NCBI GenBank assembly: GCA_017465465.1
Contig: JAFTWE010000018.1
Span: 154,645-218,644 of the forward strand
DNA from: Clostridia bacterium
Lineage (GTDB): Bacteria > Bacillota > Clostridia > Oscillospirales > Acutalibacteraceae
Direction: 5' to 3'
Length of the DNA: 64,000 nt
This document shows positions 43,116-53,529 of this stretch, in pieces. How positions within the stretch are numbered: the stretch's first letter is position 1; the number at the start of each line of letters is the position of its first letter. Both the position numbers and the translations under genes were made by a program. The notes beneath the pieces are model-generated. The model was not told where the DNA came from, made no database searches, and was given only the letters and a program-made list of their open reading frames with translations.

Positions 43116-43714
43116 TATTTCTGCACCCTTTCTATGTTGGCGATTGCCTGCTTGTAATCGTCATAAGTCATAAATGAATTTATAATATCAATCAATGAAT
43201 TAGTTGTCATTCTTTCGGGCAATGAAAGATGTTTTAAAAGAGCAAGACGCTTTTCTTTACTGTCAGCGCCGCCTGTAAGGCCGTCAAGATAAAAATCGGT
43301 TTTGGTAACCGTTCTTTTCTCGGTTTGGTTATCCTCTTCGCAAAGAACACCGGCTTGCTCCAGAGCTGATTTTATAATTTCAGGTGAAACACCTTCAACG
43401 CCTAATTTGCCCTCTTTTGACGGGGCTTCTTTTCGCCTCTCTTTTCCGAAAACATCGGGAATATAGGCATTTATAATTTTTTCTTTCGGAACAAAGCCGC
43501 AGATAAAATTGCGGATTGTAAAGCCTGCTGAGTCACTGTCAGTCAGAATTACGAGCCCTTTTTTATCAGCAAGCATACGAAGAAGCTTTTGCTTTTGTTT
43601 ATCCTTAAAAATGCCGAAGCCGTCAGTTTCAATAATTACGGCATCAATTATTGAAGAGAGTTTGATTTTATCGTACTTGCCTTCAACTATAATTATTCTG
43701 TCTGTTTTCAGCAT
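43115..43714 (-). CDS. Ribonuclease M5-like Toprim protein
   Basis: 199 residues. Toprim catalytic Glu in [12 protein letters not shown] (about 10) and the acidic pair in [15 protein letters not shown] (about 57). The following [16 protein letters not shown] and [16 protein letters not shown] resemble RNase M5/RnmV with its DUF4093 C-terminal region (about 110-199). RNase M5 matures the 5S rRNA 5' end, requiring ribosomal protein L18. Overlaps holA by seven bases and ispF by one. RnmV is the best single assignment; a relative of other function is possible. Confidence 0.82.
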   Translation of the reverse strand: MLKTDRIIIVEGKYDKIKLSSIIDAVIIETDGFGIFKDKQKQKLLRMLADKKGLVILTDSDSAGFTIRNFICGFVPKEKIINAYIPDVFGKERRKEAPSKEGKLGVEGVSPEIIKSALEQAGVLCEEDNQTEKRTVTKTDFYLDGLTGGADSKEKRLALLKHLSLPERMTTNSLIDIINSFMTYDDYKQAIANIERVQK

Positions 43715-44751
43715 ACCTTTTCTCCGTTTGCTAACAAAAACAATTTCATCATTGTTTCTTCAAGGATAAATCTGCCGTCAACCGTTGTGGATTTAAGCTT
43801 TTCATCTGCATCTGCCAAAACATCAAGGCTTCTCCTCAAGGAATCCATAGACATTTTTGAGGCATTTTTAGCCCCGTTTTTCAGTCGGAAATCATTCTTG
43901 CCGTAGTTAAAAACCTTTGCCGCTTCTTCGGGTCGGTGACCGCCTGAGGAAGCTACCTTGGCACGGTACATATCAACATAAGATGTTATGATTGTAGCAA
44001 GAACGGATATGGGCTCCTCACGCTGTTTCATAAGTGAGTCAAGAATAGCAAAAGCTTTGTCACTGTTACCTGACACAAGATTTTTGGAAAGCTCAAAAAT
44101 CTTAACCTCCGCTGTTTTAACCGTAACAGCGTCGATGTTTTCTTTTTTTATTTTTCCGTCGGTTGCATTGGCGCAGACCTTTTCAAGCTCATTTAAAACA
44201 TTGGTCATTGAGTCGCCAACGATTGAAATGAAATAATCTGCAAGACCCATATCAATTTCAAAGCCTCTTGATTTTGCACCTTTAATTACATACTTTGAAA
44301 GCTCTTGGCGGCTCATTTTTTCAAGCTTCACGGTGCTTCCGTATTTGTCAAAGGCAGAAATCAGCTCTTTCCAGCCCTTACCCTCTGCCTCAACGGTGAG
44401 AGCGCAGATTATAACAATGCAGGTTTCGGGAATATCTGACACAACAGAGATTAAAGCGTCCTTACCGCCGTCACCAAGCTCTGTTGGTTTAATGTCTTTA
44501 ATAACAACGCAGGAGCGTTCACTCATCATAGGCAGAGCCTCAACAGCAAGGGCTACCTCTTTCATATCAATACCCTTTCCGTCAAAGGTGTGAAGATTAA
44601 AATCCTTAAAGCTATCATCAACGATTTTTTTTATCAGGGCTTCAAGGTAATGCTTTTTCAGATAGCTTTCATTACCGTAAATAAAATAGAGATTGTCAAA
44701 TTCATTTGAACGAATTTGCTTTTTTAATTCCTGCTCAGTAATGGCGGACAT
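43708..44751 (-). CDS. holA: DNA polymerase III delta subunit
   Basis: 347 residues. HolA is the clamp-loader subunit that opens the beta sliding clamp. The N-terminal AAA-like domain has LYFIYGNESYLKKHYLEAL, and the three-domain organisation and length are normal; VEALPMMSERSCVVIKDI is the conserved strand pattern. It sits next to comEC, as in many Firmicutes (comEC-holA). The start follows GTGAAAATATG with a weak site. Confidence 0.92.
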   Translation of the reverse strand: MSAITEQELKKQIRSNEFDNLYFIYGNESYLKKHYLEALIKKIVDDSFKDFNLHTFDGKGIDMKEVALAVEALPMMSERSCVVIKDIKPTELGDGGKDALISVVSDIPETCIVIICALTVEAEGKGWKELISAFDKYGSTVKLEKMSRQELSKYVIKGAKSRGFEIDMGLADYFISIVGDSMTNVLNELEKVCANATDGKIKKENIDAVTVKTAEVKIFELSKNLVSGNSDKAFAILDSLMKQREEPISVLATIITSYVDMYRAKVASSGGHRPEEAAKVFNYGKNDFRLKNGAKNASKMSMDSLRRSLDVLADADEKLKSTTVDGRFILEETMMKLFLLANGEKVC

Positions 44752-44763
44752 ATTTTCACCTGC

Positions 44764-46968
44764 CTAATTATAAGAAATTGATACTTCTTTATTTAATCTG
44801 AAATTCAAGGTGAAATCAGTTTCACCGAGAGTTGAGTAAATATTTGAATTTTGAGAAGAATAGCGGTTTATCATATCTTCACCTACCGCTTTTGTGGAAG
44901 AAATTATTATGCTATCAAAACCGCTTATGTCCATATTGTCGGGAAGATAGTATGAACAAACAAGAACATCTGCATCAAGATGCTTTGAAAGATTAGCATT
45001 TTCGGTACAATCGAAAATTATCAGCATATCACTTGAGCCGAACACACAATAAGCGTAGGTTATGCTTTTAGTTTTGTGAAATTCAATACTGCTGTTATCC
45101 CATGGATTCAGCTTAAAATCAGGCTCGACGATTGTATCAAAATCTGAAATAGCTTCGCCTGAAATAATTCTGTCAAAGCTGACAGCCGAAGAAAGGTCCG
45201 GCAACAATGCACAGTTCCAGTCTTTATTGTCCGGCACAATGAGTAAAGAAGCTTTTTTATAGATTTCATAGGATATGTCATCTGAACAATATGTGTCTGA
45301 CGCTCCGCAACCGATAACCGCTGTTTCACCCTTATTTTTAACAATAAGGCAAATGCCGTCATCAACATCCATAACCTGAACAGTTGTTAGATTTCTGTTA
45401 TAAATCAAGTGAGCACTGAAACACAATACGCTGACACAAAGAACACTTGCAATAATAGCTTTAATTTTTATCTTATGCTCTTTAAACAAGATAAAACAGC
45501 ATATAACTGCACATAGCGCAAAAGCCGCAAACACAGCAAAAATCAGGTCATCGGTTTTAATGCAAGCATAGGGAATACCGCTGAAAAGCTTTGAAATATA
45601 AATAATATATTTTGCAAGAATTCCGCACACAAGACCGCAGAGATTAACGCCAAAAGGAATTGAAAAAAGAAGTGCAATACCGCCTGCCGCTATCATCATA
45701 AGAGTTGCGGCATAAGAAATGAGCACATTTGTAACAGGACCTATAACGCAGATTTCACCAAAAGCAACACAGCTTATCGGAAAAGTGAAAATACTTGCAC
45801 TCACAGATACAAAGAAAATTGAAAGCAGAGCTTTAATTGTTTTTCTTAAGGGCTTTTTCTTAATTGCAGAAAGCCTGAAATTAAGAGCTTTATCGATGCT
45901 TTGGTAAAGTGTTACTATTCCCAGCGTTGCCGAAAATGAAAGCAAAAGCGAAACACTTGCCGCCGCCATCGGATTAACAGCGAGAATTATAAACAGCGAA
46001 AAACCTAATGAGTTAAGGCTGTGTGATGTGCGCCTGAAAAGGTTACCAACCATTAAAACAATTAGCATTATCCCCGCTCTGGTCACCGACGGTGTGAAGC
46101 CCGTCAGTGCCATAAAAAGGCAGGTTACAAGCACCGCCAAAAGACTGTTAAATCTTTTGGAAACACCAAGCTTTTTCAGGAAATTGAAGATTCCTAACAC
46201 CCATATTGAAAGATGAAGACCTGACACAGCAAAGAGATGATAAACACCTGCACCTCTGAAAGCCGCCAAGGTTTCATCGCTGACTGCACTTTTATCTCCA
46301 AGGAGCATTGCAACCGAAACAGCACCGTATTCATTAGGAAGAACGGAATAAATTCTTGATTTAATTTCGTCACGCACACGCTGAATTTTGCAAGTAAATG
46401 TGTCGCTTCCGTCTTTTAATAAAGTGATATCTTCATCGCCTTCAAAAATATTTGCGCCGAGATAAATCCCCTCAGACATATAATGCCGTTTTAAATCAGC
46501 ATCAAATCTGTCAGCCGAATACACATCGGTATTAAAAGAAATTTCATCCCCTGCATAAACAGCAATAGAGGTGTTACTGATAAGCCTCAGCTTTACATTT
46601 ATTTCTGTTCCGCCAACTGATTTGGTTTCGAGAATATAAACGGTTTTTGAGGGGTAAGATTCACTATCCCCCGTAACACGGGCAACAACCTCAACATCTT
46701 TTCCTGTTACAGAATTTGCGGCATCAATACTGCAATCGGCATTGGACATCATCAATATACCTGAAAACAAAAGTGACGCAGACAAATAAAACAAAACGGT
46801 AACTTCGCGAAGCTTTTTGGAAATTACCGTAACTGTTAACAACACTACACCTATGGCAAGAGCTACCGCGCCGCCCTCAAAATTATAGCCCGAAATTATA
46901 ATAACAAGCATAATCAAAAGGGCGGAAAAGCCGATAGAAGCCATTGGTAAATATTTAAACTTATCCAT
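44764..46968 (-). CDS. comEC: ComEC/Rec2-type channel with degenerate metallo-beta-lactamase tail
   Basis: 734 residues. ComEC forms the inner-membrane DNA channel for natural transformation. The N-terminal DUF4131-type region (about 30-190) and the competence core (FAVSGLHLSIWVLG near 245, TGFTPSVTRAGIMLIVLMVGN near 305, and several membrane segments) are well preserved. The C-terminal 190 residues start VQVMDVDDGICLIV, matching the start of the MBL domain, but the HxHxDH zinc motif and later ligands are absent. The nuclease activity attributed to this tail is therefore probably lost. It overlaps the preceding phosphoribosyltransferase by one base. Confidence 0.9.
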   Translation of the reverse strand: MDKFKYLPMASIGFSALLIMLVIIISGYNFEGGAVALAIGVVLLTVTVISKKLREVTVLFYLSASLLFSGILMMSNADCSIDAANSVTGKDVEVVARVTGDSESYPSKTVYILETKSVGGTEINVKLRLISNTSIAVYAGDEISFNTDVYSADRFDADLKRHYMSEGIYLGANIFEGDEDITLLKDGSDTFTCKIQRVRDEIKSRIYSVLPNEYGAVSVAMLLGDKSAVSDETLAAFRGAGVYHLFAVSGLHLSIWVLGIFNFLKKLGVSKRFNSLLAVLVTCLFMALTGFTPSVTRAGIMLIVLMVGNLFRRTSHSLNSLGFSLFIILAVNPMAAASVSLLLSFSATLGIVTLYQSIDKALNFRLSAIKKKPLRKTIKALLSIFFVSVSASIFTFPISCVAFGEICVIGPVTNVLISYAATLMMIAAGGIALLFSIPFGVNLCGLVCGILAKYIIYISKLFSGIPYACIKTDDLIFAVFAAFALCAVICCFILFKEHKIKIKAIIASVLCVSVLCFSAHLIYNRNLTTVQVMDVDDGICLIVKNKGETAVIGCGASDTYCSDDISYEIYKKASLLIVPDNKDWNCALLPDLSSAVSFDRIISGEAISDFDTIVEPDFKLNPWDNSSIEFHKTKSITYAYCVFGSSDMLIIFDCTENANLSKHLDADVLVCSYYLPDNMDISGFDSIIISSTKAVGEDMINRYSSQNSNIYSTLGETDFTLNFRLNKEVSISYN

Positions 46969-47504
46969 TATTTAAAGAATAATGGCAATTTTTCAAGGAA
47001 GATAATATCGTTTCTGTCAGCAGAGTCACCTTCAGCAAGAACGGCGGCTTTACCTACGATATTTACATCAAATTTTTCAAGAAGCTTTTCAACAGCAATA
47101 AGAGATTCACCTGTTGAAATAACATCATCAACAACAAGAATCTTCTTACCTCTGATTTGCTCACCGTCAAGCCCGTCGAGAATAAGAGTCTGAACACTCT
47201 TGGTAGTGATTGACTGCACCTCAACGCTGACAGGGTTTGTCATATAAACCTTTTGCTTTTTGCGGATAACAAAATATTTTTTGCCGCTCTGCCTTGACAT
47301 TTCATAAGCAAGAGGAATGCTCTTAGCTTCGGGAGTAACGATATAGTCAAATTCAGGACATTTTTTGAGAAGCTCTTCTGCCGCGGCAACGGTTAACTCA
47401 ACATCGCCAAAAATGATAAAGCCTGCAATATCAAGCTTTTCATTAAGCTCACAAATAGGAAGCTCTCTTTCAAGCCCTGCAATAGTCATTTTATGAAAAT
47501 TCAT
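46968..47504 (-). CDS. Adenine/xanthine-type phosphoribosyltransferase
   Basis: 178 residues. The PRPP-binding motif ILVVDDVISTGESLIA (about 128) is complete, and DYIVTPEAKSIPLAYEMS (about 55) is the upstream PRT loop. It transfers ribose-phosphate from PRPP to a purine; adenine or xanthine are the likely bases, with similarity to the PurR/Apt class. The in-frame TTG at 47516 is rejected; ATG 47504 follows GGAGGAG. Overlaps comEC by one base; the HIT-family gene is 12 bases upstream. Confidence 0.88.
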   Translation of the reverse strand: MNFHKMTIAGLERELPICELNEKLDIAGFIIFGDVELTVAAAEELLKKCPEFDYIVTPEAKSIPLAYEMSRQSGKKYFVIRKKQKVYMTNPVSVEVQSITTKSVQTLILDGLDGEQIRGKKILVVDDVISTGESLIAVEKLLEKFDVNIVGKAAVLAEGDSADRNDIIFLEKLPLFFK

Positions 47505-47516
47505 AAGCTCCTCCAA

Positions 47517-47855
47517 TCAGCCTGCAGGCCAGGTAAAATCTCTGCCGCCCATAAGGTGGAAGTGAATATGCTTAACAGTCTGACCTGCTCGGTCACCGCA
47601 GTTATTAACAATGCGGTAACCGTCAGAAAGACCTTTTTCTTTTGCAATTTTTGCCGCAACCTCAAAGATATGGGCAATTACAGCGCTATTTTCGTCAGTT
47701 ACATCGTCAGCAGATGCAATATGCACCTTTGGAACGATAAGAACATGAACCGGAGCCTGTGGGTCAATATCATTAAAAGCAAAAACTGTATCATCCTCAT
47801 AAACCTTAGATGAGGGGATTTCTCCTGCAATTATTTTACAAAATAAGCAATCCAT
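47517..47855 (-). CDS. HIT family nucleotide-binding hydrolase
   Basis: 112 residues. The C-terminal histidine triad reads VKHIHFHLMGG. The N-terminal CLFCKIIAGEIPSSKVYED and NDIDPQAPVHVLIVPKVH match the PKCI/HinT branch. Such proteins hydrolyse nucleoside 5'-phosphoramidates. Thirteen bases separate it from alaS upstream; it lies in the middle of the housekeeping operon. Confidence 0.95.
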   Translation of the reverse strand: MDCLFCKIIAGEIPSSKVYEDDTVFAFNDIDPQAPVHVLIVPKVHIASADDVTDENSAVIAHIFEVAAKIAKEKGLSDGYRIVNNCGDRAGQTVKHIHFHLMGGRDFTWPAG

Positions 47856-47867
47856 ATTTAAAACTCC

Positions 47868-50507
47868 TTATTTAATAAGTGAAGAAACAATTTCATTAGC
47901 ACAAGCAAGAGCTGAGTCAATCTTATCAAGCTCTTTTGCACCTGCCATAGCAAAGTCGGGCTTACCGCCGCCGTTACCGCCTGCCTTCTGAGCAACTGCT
48001 CTTACAACATCGCCTGCTTTAACGCCCTTTGAAACGGCATCCTTACCGCAAGAAACTGCAAAGTTTGCGCTACCCTTTGCAGAATTGATACCTGCAATAA
48101 CAGCTACTACATTTTCGCCTGTTGATTTTGCCTTATCGCAAAGCTGACGAAGCTCATCAACTGAAACCTCACCTGCATTAGCTGTGATAAGTTTAAGTCC
48201 GTCAATTTCTTGAGCATTATCAAACATACTGCCTGAACGAAGCTCGGTAAGCTCACTTGTGAGCGCTTTGATTTCATCATCCTTAGCCTTGAGGTCACCC
48301 ATAACAGATGAAGCCTTTTTGTCAATATCTGAAATATTTGAAACCTTAAGCACCTGAGCTGTTGCTGAAACAAGAGAATTTATTGAATCAATATAATGGA
48401 GAACGCCTGTACCTGTTACACCTTCAATACGGCGGACACCTGCGGCAACGCTTGACTCGGAAATGATTTTGAAAAGACCTAACTTACCGCTGTTAGAAAC
48501 ATGAGTACCGCCGCAAAGCTCGGTTGAGAAATCACCTGCTTTGACAACTCTTACCACATCACCGTACTTTTCACCAAACAATGCCATAGCACCCATTTTC
48601 TTTGCTTCTTCAATAGGCATTTCGGTCATTGTTACTTCATTGGCGGCAAGGATAAATTCGTTAACATCATTTTCAATCTTTGCGATTTCATCGGGAGTAA
48701 GAGCGGCAAAGTGAGAGAAGTCAAAACGGACAACCTTGTCATTTACAAGCTGACCTGCCTGCTCAACGTGTGAGCCGAGATTTTTGCGCAGTGCAGCCTG
48801 AAGAAGATGAGCGGCTGTGTGGTTACGGGCAATAGCGGCTCTTCTTTCAGCGTCAACAGTTGCTTTTACGCAGTCGCCAACCGAAGCACTTTCGCCTGAA
48901 ATAATTGTACCGTGGTGAAGATATACACCGTCGTTGGTTTTGCTGGTAGCAGTAACCTCAAAGGTGAAATTATCGTTAGTAATCACACCTGTGTCACCTA
49001 CCTGACCGCCGCCCTCACCGTAGAAGGCTGTGGTATCAAGAACAAGGACTGCATTTGTATCAGGCTCAAGGAAGTCAACACGCTCACCGTCAACAATAAT
49101 TGCAGTGATTTTGCCGTCACATTCAGTCTGTGTGTAGCCGTCAAAGTTGGTAGCTTCAATGCCCTTAGTTACAACACCTGCAACATCCCAACCGTCAGCG
49201 CCTGATGCCTTGTGAGCATCCTTTGAACGCTTTTTCTGCTGAGCTACAAGAGTCTTAAAGGTATCTTCATCAACAGTCATACCCTTTTCATTGAGGATTT
49301 CCTTTGTTAAATCAAGGGGGAAGCCGAATGTATCAGAAAGCTTGAAAGCATCCTCACCGCTGAGAACGGTTGAAGATGAATCTTCAATCATCTGAGAAAG
49401 CTGAGCAAGACCTGCATCGATTGTTCTGCCGAAGTTTTCTTCTTCTGTCTGAATAACCTTTATAATAAAGTCGTGCTTTTCTTTAAGATTGGGGTAAGCG
49501 TCACCGCTGTCTTTAATAACAGTTTCACAAACCTCTGAAAGGAACGGACGGTCAATTCCTAACAAACGGCCGTGACGGGCGGCACGCCTGAGGAGGCGGC
49601 GAAGAACATAGCCTCTGCCCTCGTTTGAAGGCATAACACCGTCGCTAATCATAAATGTTGTACTACGGATATGGTCGGTAATAACACGAAGAGAAACGTC
49701 GTTATCATCATCCTCGTGATATTTAACGCCTGCAATTTCCATAATGTGCTTCATTGTGTTCTGAATTGTGTCAACCTCAAAGAGATTGTCAACCCCCTGC
49801 ATTACGCAGGCAAGTCTTTCAAGACCCATACCTGTGTCGATATTGGGTTTTGCAAGGCGGGTGTAATTGTTATGACCGTCATTTTCAAACTGAGTGAAAA
49901 CAAGATTCCAAACCTCTATAAAACGGTCACACTCACAGCCTACCTTACAATCGGGGCTGCCGCATCCCTTATCAACGCCGCGGTCAAAATAAATCTCTGA
50001 ACAAGGGCCGCAAGGACCTGCACCGTGTTCCCAGAAGTTATCTTCCTTACCGAAACGAACCATGTGTGAGGGGTCAACGCCAACCTCTTTAGTCCAGATA
50101 TCATAAGCTTCATCGTCTTCAAGATATACACTTACATAGAGCTTATCCTCAGGCATTTCAAGAACCTTTGTAAAGAATTCCCAAGCCCAGGCAGTTGCTT
50201 CTCTTTTAAAATAGTTACCGAAAGAGAAGTTACCGAGCATTTCAAAGAATGTGCCGTGACGGGCAGTTTTACCAACATTATCAATATCAGGTGTACGGAT
50301 ACACTTCTGGCAGGTTGTAACTCTCTCACGGGGAGGAGTAAGCTCACCGGTGAAGTACTTTTTCATAGGTGTCATACCTGCATTGATTAAAAGGATGCTC
50401 TTGTCACCCTGAGGTACAAGAGGAAAGCTCGGAAGACGAAGATGCTCCTTGCTTTCAAAAAATGAAAGATATTTTTCTCTTAATTCGTTAAGACCTGTCC
50501 ACTGCAT
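47868..50507 (-). CDS. alaS: Alanyl-tRNA synthetase
   Basis: 879 residues, normal length. The class II catalytic core starts MQWTGLNELREKYLSFFESK; the editing domain holds HTAAHLLQAALRK (about 565) and the second metal motif CGGTHVSNSGKLG (about 665); the C-Ala region follows. The longer open frame to 50663 runs through the T-box leader, so ATG 50507 behind AAGGAGTT is the start. Control is through the T-box leader 5' of the gene, which senses uncharged tRNA-Ala. Confidence 0.98.
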   Translation of the reverse strand: MQWTGLNELREKYLSFFESKEHLRLPSFPLVPQGDKSILLINAGMTPMKKYFTGELTPPRERVTTCQKCIRTPDIDNVGKTARHGTFFEMLGNFSFGNYFKREATAWAWEFFTKVLEMPEDKLYVSVYLEDDEAYDIWTKEVGVDPSHMVRFGKEDNFWEHGAGPCGPCSEIYFDRGVDKGCGSPDCKVGCECDRFIEVWNLVFTQFENDGHNNYTRLAKPNIDTGMGLERLACVMQGVDNLFEVDTIQNTMKHIMEIAGVKYHEDDDNDVSLRVITDHIRSTTFMISDGVMPSNEGRGYVLRRLLRRAARHGRLLGIDRPFLSEVCETVIKDSGDAYPNLKEKHDFIIKVIQTEEENFGRTIDAGLAQLSQMIEDSSSTVLSGEDAFKLSDTFGFPLDLTKEILNEKGMTVDEDTFKTLVAQQKKRSKDAHKASGADGWDVAGVVTKGIEATNFDGYTQTECDGKITAIIVDGERVDFLEPDTNAVLVLDTTAFYGEGGGQVGDTGVITNDNFTFEVTATSKTNDGVYLHHGTIISGESASVGDCVKATVDAERRAAIARNHTAAHLLQAALRKNLGSHVEQAGQLVNDKVVRFDFSHFAALTPDEIAKIENDVNEFILAANEVTMTEMPIEEAKKMGAMALFGEKYGDVVRVVKAGDFSTELCGGTHVSNSGKLGLFKIISESSVAAGVRRIEGVTGTGVLHYIDSINSLVSATAQVLKVSNISDIDKKASSVMGDLKAKDDEIKALTSELTELRSGSMFDNAQEIDGLKLITANAGEVSVDELRQLCDKAKSTGENVVAVIAGINSAKGSANFAVSCGKDAVSKGVKAGDVVRAVAQKAGGNGGGKPDFAMAGAKELDKIDSALACANEIVSSLIK

Positions 50508-50526
50508 AAAATTTAACTCCTTATAA

Positions 50527-50745
50527 AAAAATAAAGATGCCCTATGTAGCCTTCGGGACGGAAAAACCGCGGTACCACCCGAATTGCGCACAAAGCACCT
50601 CTCAACATCTTTAACGCAGAAATACGCATAACTCATCGTTATGAGCTCAGGGACGGCTCTCACTTTGCGTTGACGGTCAGGCTCACAGCCAAGGCCCGAC
50701 TCTCTGTGCGTTCACAAGGTGAATATTCCCCTCAAAGCTATTAAA
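50527..50745 (-). promoter_or_regulatory. T-box leader of alaS
   Basis: The hallmark T-box sequence GGGTGGTACCGCGG lies at 50580-50567 on the minus strand. Upstream are the Stem I K-turn-like AGAGAGT and the loop GCCTTGGCTGTGAGCC (near 50693-50678). Downstream, CATCTTTATTTTTTT (50540-50526) supplies the 3' side and T run of the terminator. The specifier codon is not resolved by eye; GCC in GAGAGCCGTC is a candidate for Ala. Confidence 0.9.
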
Positions 50746-50758
50746 TATTAACATTAGA

Positions 50759-50787
50759 ATTATAATCTATTCAGGCAGTTTTGTCAA
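50759..50787 (-). promoter_or_regulatory. Consensus SigA promoter of the alaS leader
   Basis: TTGACA, 17-base spacer, TATAAT on the minus strand, with the -35 overlapping the stop codon of the upstream gene. Confidence 0.88.
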
Positions 50788-51698
50788 CTTTTTAATGCGA
50801 TTGACTTACCGTCTGTTTCAAAAATTATTGAACCTTTTTCATCAGTTCTGTAAATTTCACAATCAAAGTCCGAAAGATTGTTAAGCACCTTTTTAGTCGG
50901 GTGTCCGTAAGAATTATCTTCACCAACAGAAATTACAGCCACATCAGGCTCAACCGCTTCAAGCCAATCCACACTTGTGGAGCCTGAGCTGCCGTGATGG
51001 CCAACCTTTAATACATCACTGTCAAGCTGATTATAGTAATTATCCATAATGTCATCTTCTTCATCAAAGGAGCAATCCCCTGTTATAAGAAAAGATGATT
51101 CCCCGTAAATGACCTTTGCCACAACAGACATATTATTTAAGTCTTCGTCCTGCTCACAAGGGCCGAGAATCTGAATTTCAACCTCACCCATAGAGTAAGT
51201 GTACCCTGCCTCGGCGGCAATTATTTCATTGCAGTTTTCTTCCGCACTCAAAAGAAAATCTTCATAAGTCGCGGTAGTGGGTATATTGATTTCACTAAGC
51301 TCGGGCATAATGAGATTTTCTGCCTGGAATTGGGAAAGCACTTTTGCCATACTTCCCATGTGGTCGGAATGAGGATGAGTGGCAATGCAGTAATCAAGCT
51401 TTTCAACACCTAAGTTATTAAGGTAATTGATAACGGCCTGAGCCTTATCGGCTTCACCTGAGTCAATGAGCATAAATTTGCCGTTCGACTCAATAACAGT
51501 GCAATCCCCTTGCCCCACATCCACAAAGTGAACCGCCATACCCGCTGTGGATGAAAGAGAATCGGTAACTCCTGATTTATCGAAGGCAGAATCCCACGAC
51601 TCCTGAGGAACCACCTTTGAGCCGACAATGAGAATAACTGCAACAATCAAAATTGCAAGCAAAGAAGTTTTACCTTTTTTTGATTTTCTTCTTGCCAT
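50784..51698 (-). CDS. Membrane-anchored ComEC/Rec2-type metallo-beta-lactamase protein
   Basis: 304 residues. A basic N-terminus ([10 protein letters not shown]) and one hydrophobic helix ([16 protein letters not shown]) imply export with an N-terminal anchor. The MBL fold is complete: [14 protein letters not shown] (about 65), [11 protein letters not shown] (HxHxDH, about 118), [10 protein letters not shown] and [11 protein letters not shown]. This type is the stand-alone equivalent of the ComEC C-terminal domain and may act on nucleic acids or other substrates outside the membrane. ATG 51698 follows GGGAGG and overlaps the YgiQ gene by 29 bases. Confidence 0.88.
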   Translation of the reverse strand: MARRKSKKGKTSLLAILIVAVILIVGSKVVPQESWDSAFDKSGVTDSLSSTAGMAVHFVDVGQGDCTVIESNGKFMLIDSGEADKAQAVINYLNNLGVEKLDYCIATHPHSDHMGSMAKVLSQFQAENLIMPELSEINIPTTATYEDFLLSAEENCNEIIAAEAGYTYSMGEVEIQILGPCEQDEDLNNMSVVAKVIYGESSFLITGDCSFDEEDDIMDNYYNQLDSDVLKVGHHGSSGSTSVDWLEAVEPDVAVISVGEDNSYGHPTKKVLNNLSDFDCEIYRTDEKGSIIFETDGKSIALKS

Positions 51699-53529
51699 AG
51701 GGCTTACCTCCCGTCGGTCGTTTGTTTTGCTGATTGGCATTTTTATCAAGAGGTCTTACAAGGCACTTTTCAGACATACCGATAAGGTCGTGCCTGCCTG
51801 CTTTTTTAAGAGCTTCAATAACAAGGTGCCTGTTCTGAGGAGCATAATACTGAAGCAAAGCCCTTTGAAGAGCCTTTTCATGAGGGTCTTTAGCAACATA
51901 AACCGGCTCTAAGGTGTACGGGTCAAGCCCGGTGTAAAACATGCAGGTTGAAATTGTACCCGGTGTGGGGTAAAAATCCTGTACCTGCTCGGGGCGGATG
52001 TGACGCTTTTTGAGGAATACCGCAAGCTCCACCGCCTCTTTAAGAGTACTGCCCGGGTGCGATGACATAAGATACGGCACAAGGTATTGCTCCTTACCTG
52101 CATCGTCGCTTAACTGAAAATATTTCTTAGAAAAATCTACATAAGCCTCAATATGAGGTTTGCCCATTTTATCAAGCACCGCCGCTGAGCAATGCTCCGG
52201 TGCTACCTTAAGCTGACCGCTGACATGGTATTTAACAAGCTCTTTGAAAAAGGTATCATCAGGGTCTTTAAGCATATAGTCATAACGGATACCTGAGCGG
52301 ACAAAAACCTTTTTGATTTTGGGAAGTGAACGGACCGTTCTCAAAATATCAAGATATTCACTATGGTCTGATTCAAGAGCTTTACAAGGCTTTGGTGCAA
52401 GGCATTTCTTGCCCTTACAAAGTCCGTGTTCAAGCTGCTTCAGGCACGATGTCCGCCTAAAATTGGCAGTAGGTCCGCCTATATCGTGAATATATCCCTT
52501 GAAATCAGGCAAGGTTGTCAGAAGCTCTGCTTCTTTAACAACAGATTCCTTACTTCTTGTGGTAATAAATCTTCCCTGATGAAAAGCAAGAGAGCAGAAG
52601 TTGCACGCACCGAAGCATCCTCGGTTGTGAGTGATTGAAAAACGGACTTCTTCTATTGCAGGCACTCCGCCCATACTTTCATAGACGGGGTGATATGTTC
52701 GTTCATAAGGCAGAGAATAAACCCAGTCAAGCTCCTGCTGAGTGAGGGGCGGCATGGGAGGATTCTGCACAAGCATTTTATTGCCGTGGCGCTGTTTTAT
52801 CAGCTTGCCTCTGATATGGTCCTGCTCATCCTGCTGAATTCTGCAGGAAATAGCATATTCCTTTTTGTTTTTAATACAATTTTCAAAAGAGGGACATTCC
52901 TTGCCGCCAAAGGGAGTTTCTGTTACATCGCAAGCATAGCAGGTGCCTTTAACATCGCGGATTGAGGAAATATCCTCACCGTTTGAAAGCCTGCGGCAGA
53001 CTTCAATAATCTGATTTTCTCCCATACCGTAAATAAGCAAATCTGCCTGAGAATCAAAAAGAACTGAACGGCGGATTTTATCGTCCCAATAATCATAATG
53101 GGCAAAACGGCGAAGAGAAGCTTCAAGCCCGCCGATAATAACAGGAACATCGGGATAAGCTTCTTTTATTTTGTTGCAATAAACAACAACCGCTCTGTCA
53201 GGTCTGAGGCCCATAATTTTGCCCGGAGAATAAGCGTCCTGAGAGCGTTTTTTCTTGGCGGCGGTGTAATGAGCCACCATTGAATCTATGTTACCCGATG
53301 TTACAAGGAAGCCAAGTCTCGGCTTGCCAAAGCGCTTGAAATCGTCGGTATTATTCCACTTCGGCTGAGCAAGAACTGCAACATTATACCCTTCTGCCTC
53401 AAGCACTCTTGTAATAATTGACGCACCGAAGCTGGGGTGGTCCACATAGGCATCACCCGTCACATATACGAAGTCAACTTCGTTCCAGCCTCTTTGCGTA
53501 ACATCATTTTGGTTAATGGGTAAAAACAT
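51670..53529 (-). CDS. YgiQ-family radical SAM protein
   Basis: 619 residues. The radical SAM cluster is CFGACNFC (about 318) following [10 protein letters not shown]. The cobalamin-like N-terminal region contains [15 protein letters not shown] and [15 protein letters not shown]; a second Cys set is in [22 protein letters not shown]. YgiQ proteins are conserved but of unknown chemistry. The start overlaps none of ftsK: the ftsK stop lies one base upstream. Tail is very basic ([13 protein letters not shown]). Confidence 0.92.
   Translation of the reverse strand: MFLPINQNDVTQRGWNEVDFVYVTGDAYVDHPSFGASIITRVLEAEGYNVAVLAQPKWNNTDDFKRFGKPRLGFLVTSGNIDSMVAHYTAAKKKRSQDAYSPGKIMGLRPDRAVVVYCNKIKEAYPDVPVIIGGLEASLRRFAHYDYWDDKIRRSVLFDSQADLLIYGMGENQIIEVCRRLSNGEDISSIRDVKGTCYACDVTETPFGGKECPSFENCIKNKKEYAISCRIQQDEQDHIRGKLIKQRHGNKMLVQNPPMPPLTQQELDWVYSLPYERTYHPVYESMGGVPAIEEVRFSITHNRGCFGACNFCSLAFHQGRFITTRSKESVVKEAELLTTLPDFKGYIHDIGGPTANFRRTSCLKQLEHGLCKGKKCLAPKPCKALESDHSEYLDILRTVRSLPKIKKVFVRSGIRYDYMLKDPDDTFFKELVKYHVSGQLKVAPEHCSAAVLDKMGKPHIEAYVDFSKKYFQLSDDAGKEQYLVPYLMSSHPGSTLKEAVELAVFLKKRHIRPEQVQDFYPTPGTISTCMFYTGLDPYTLEPVYVAKDPHEKALQRALLQYYAPQNRHLVIEALKKAGRHDLIGMSEKCLVRPLDKNANQQNKRPTGGKPYGKKKIKKR

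Noticed and set aside
47868..50663. Longer alaS start at 50663
   Set aside because: The extra 52 residues are translated T-box leader; ATG 50507 has the ribosome site.
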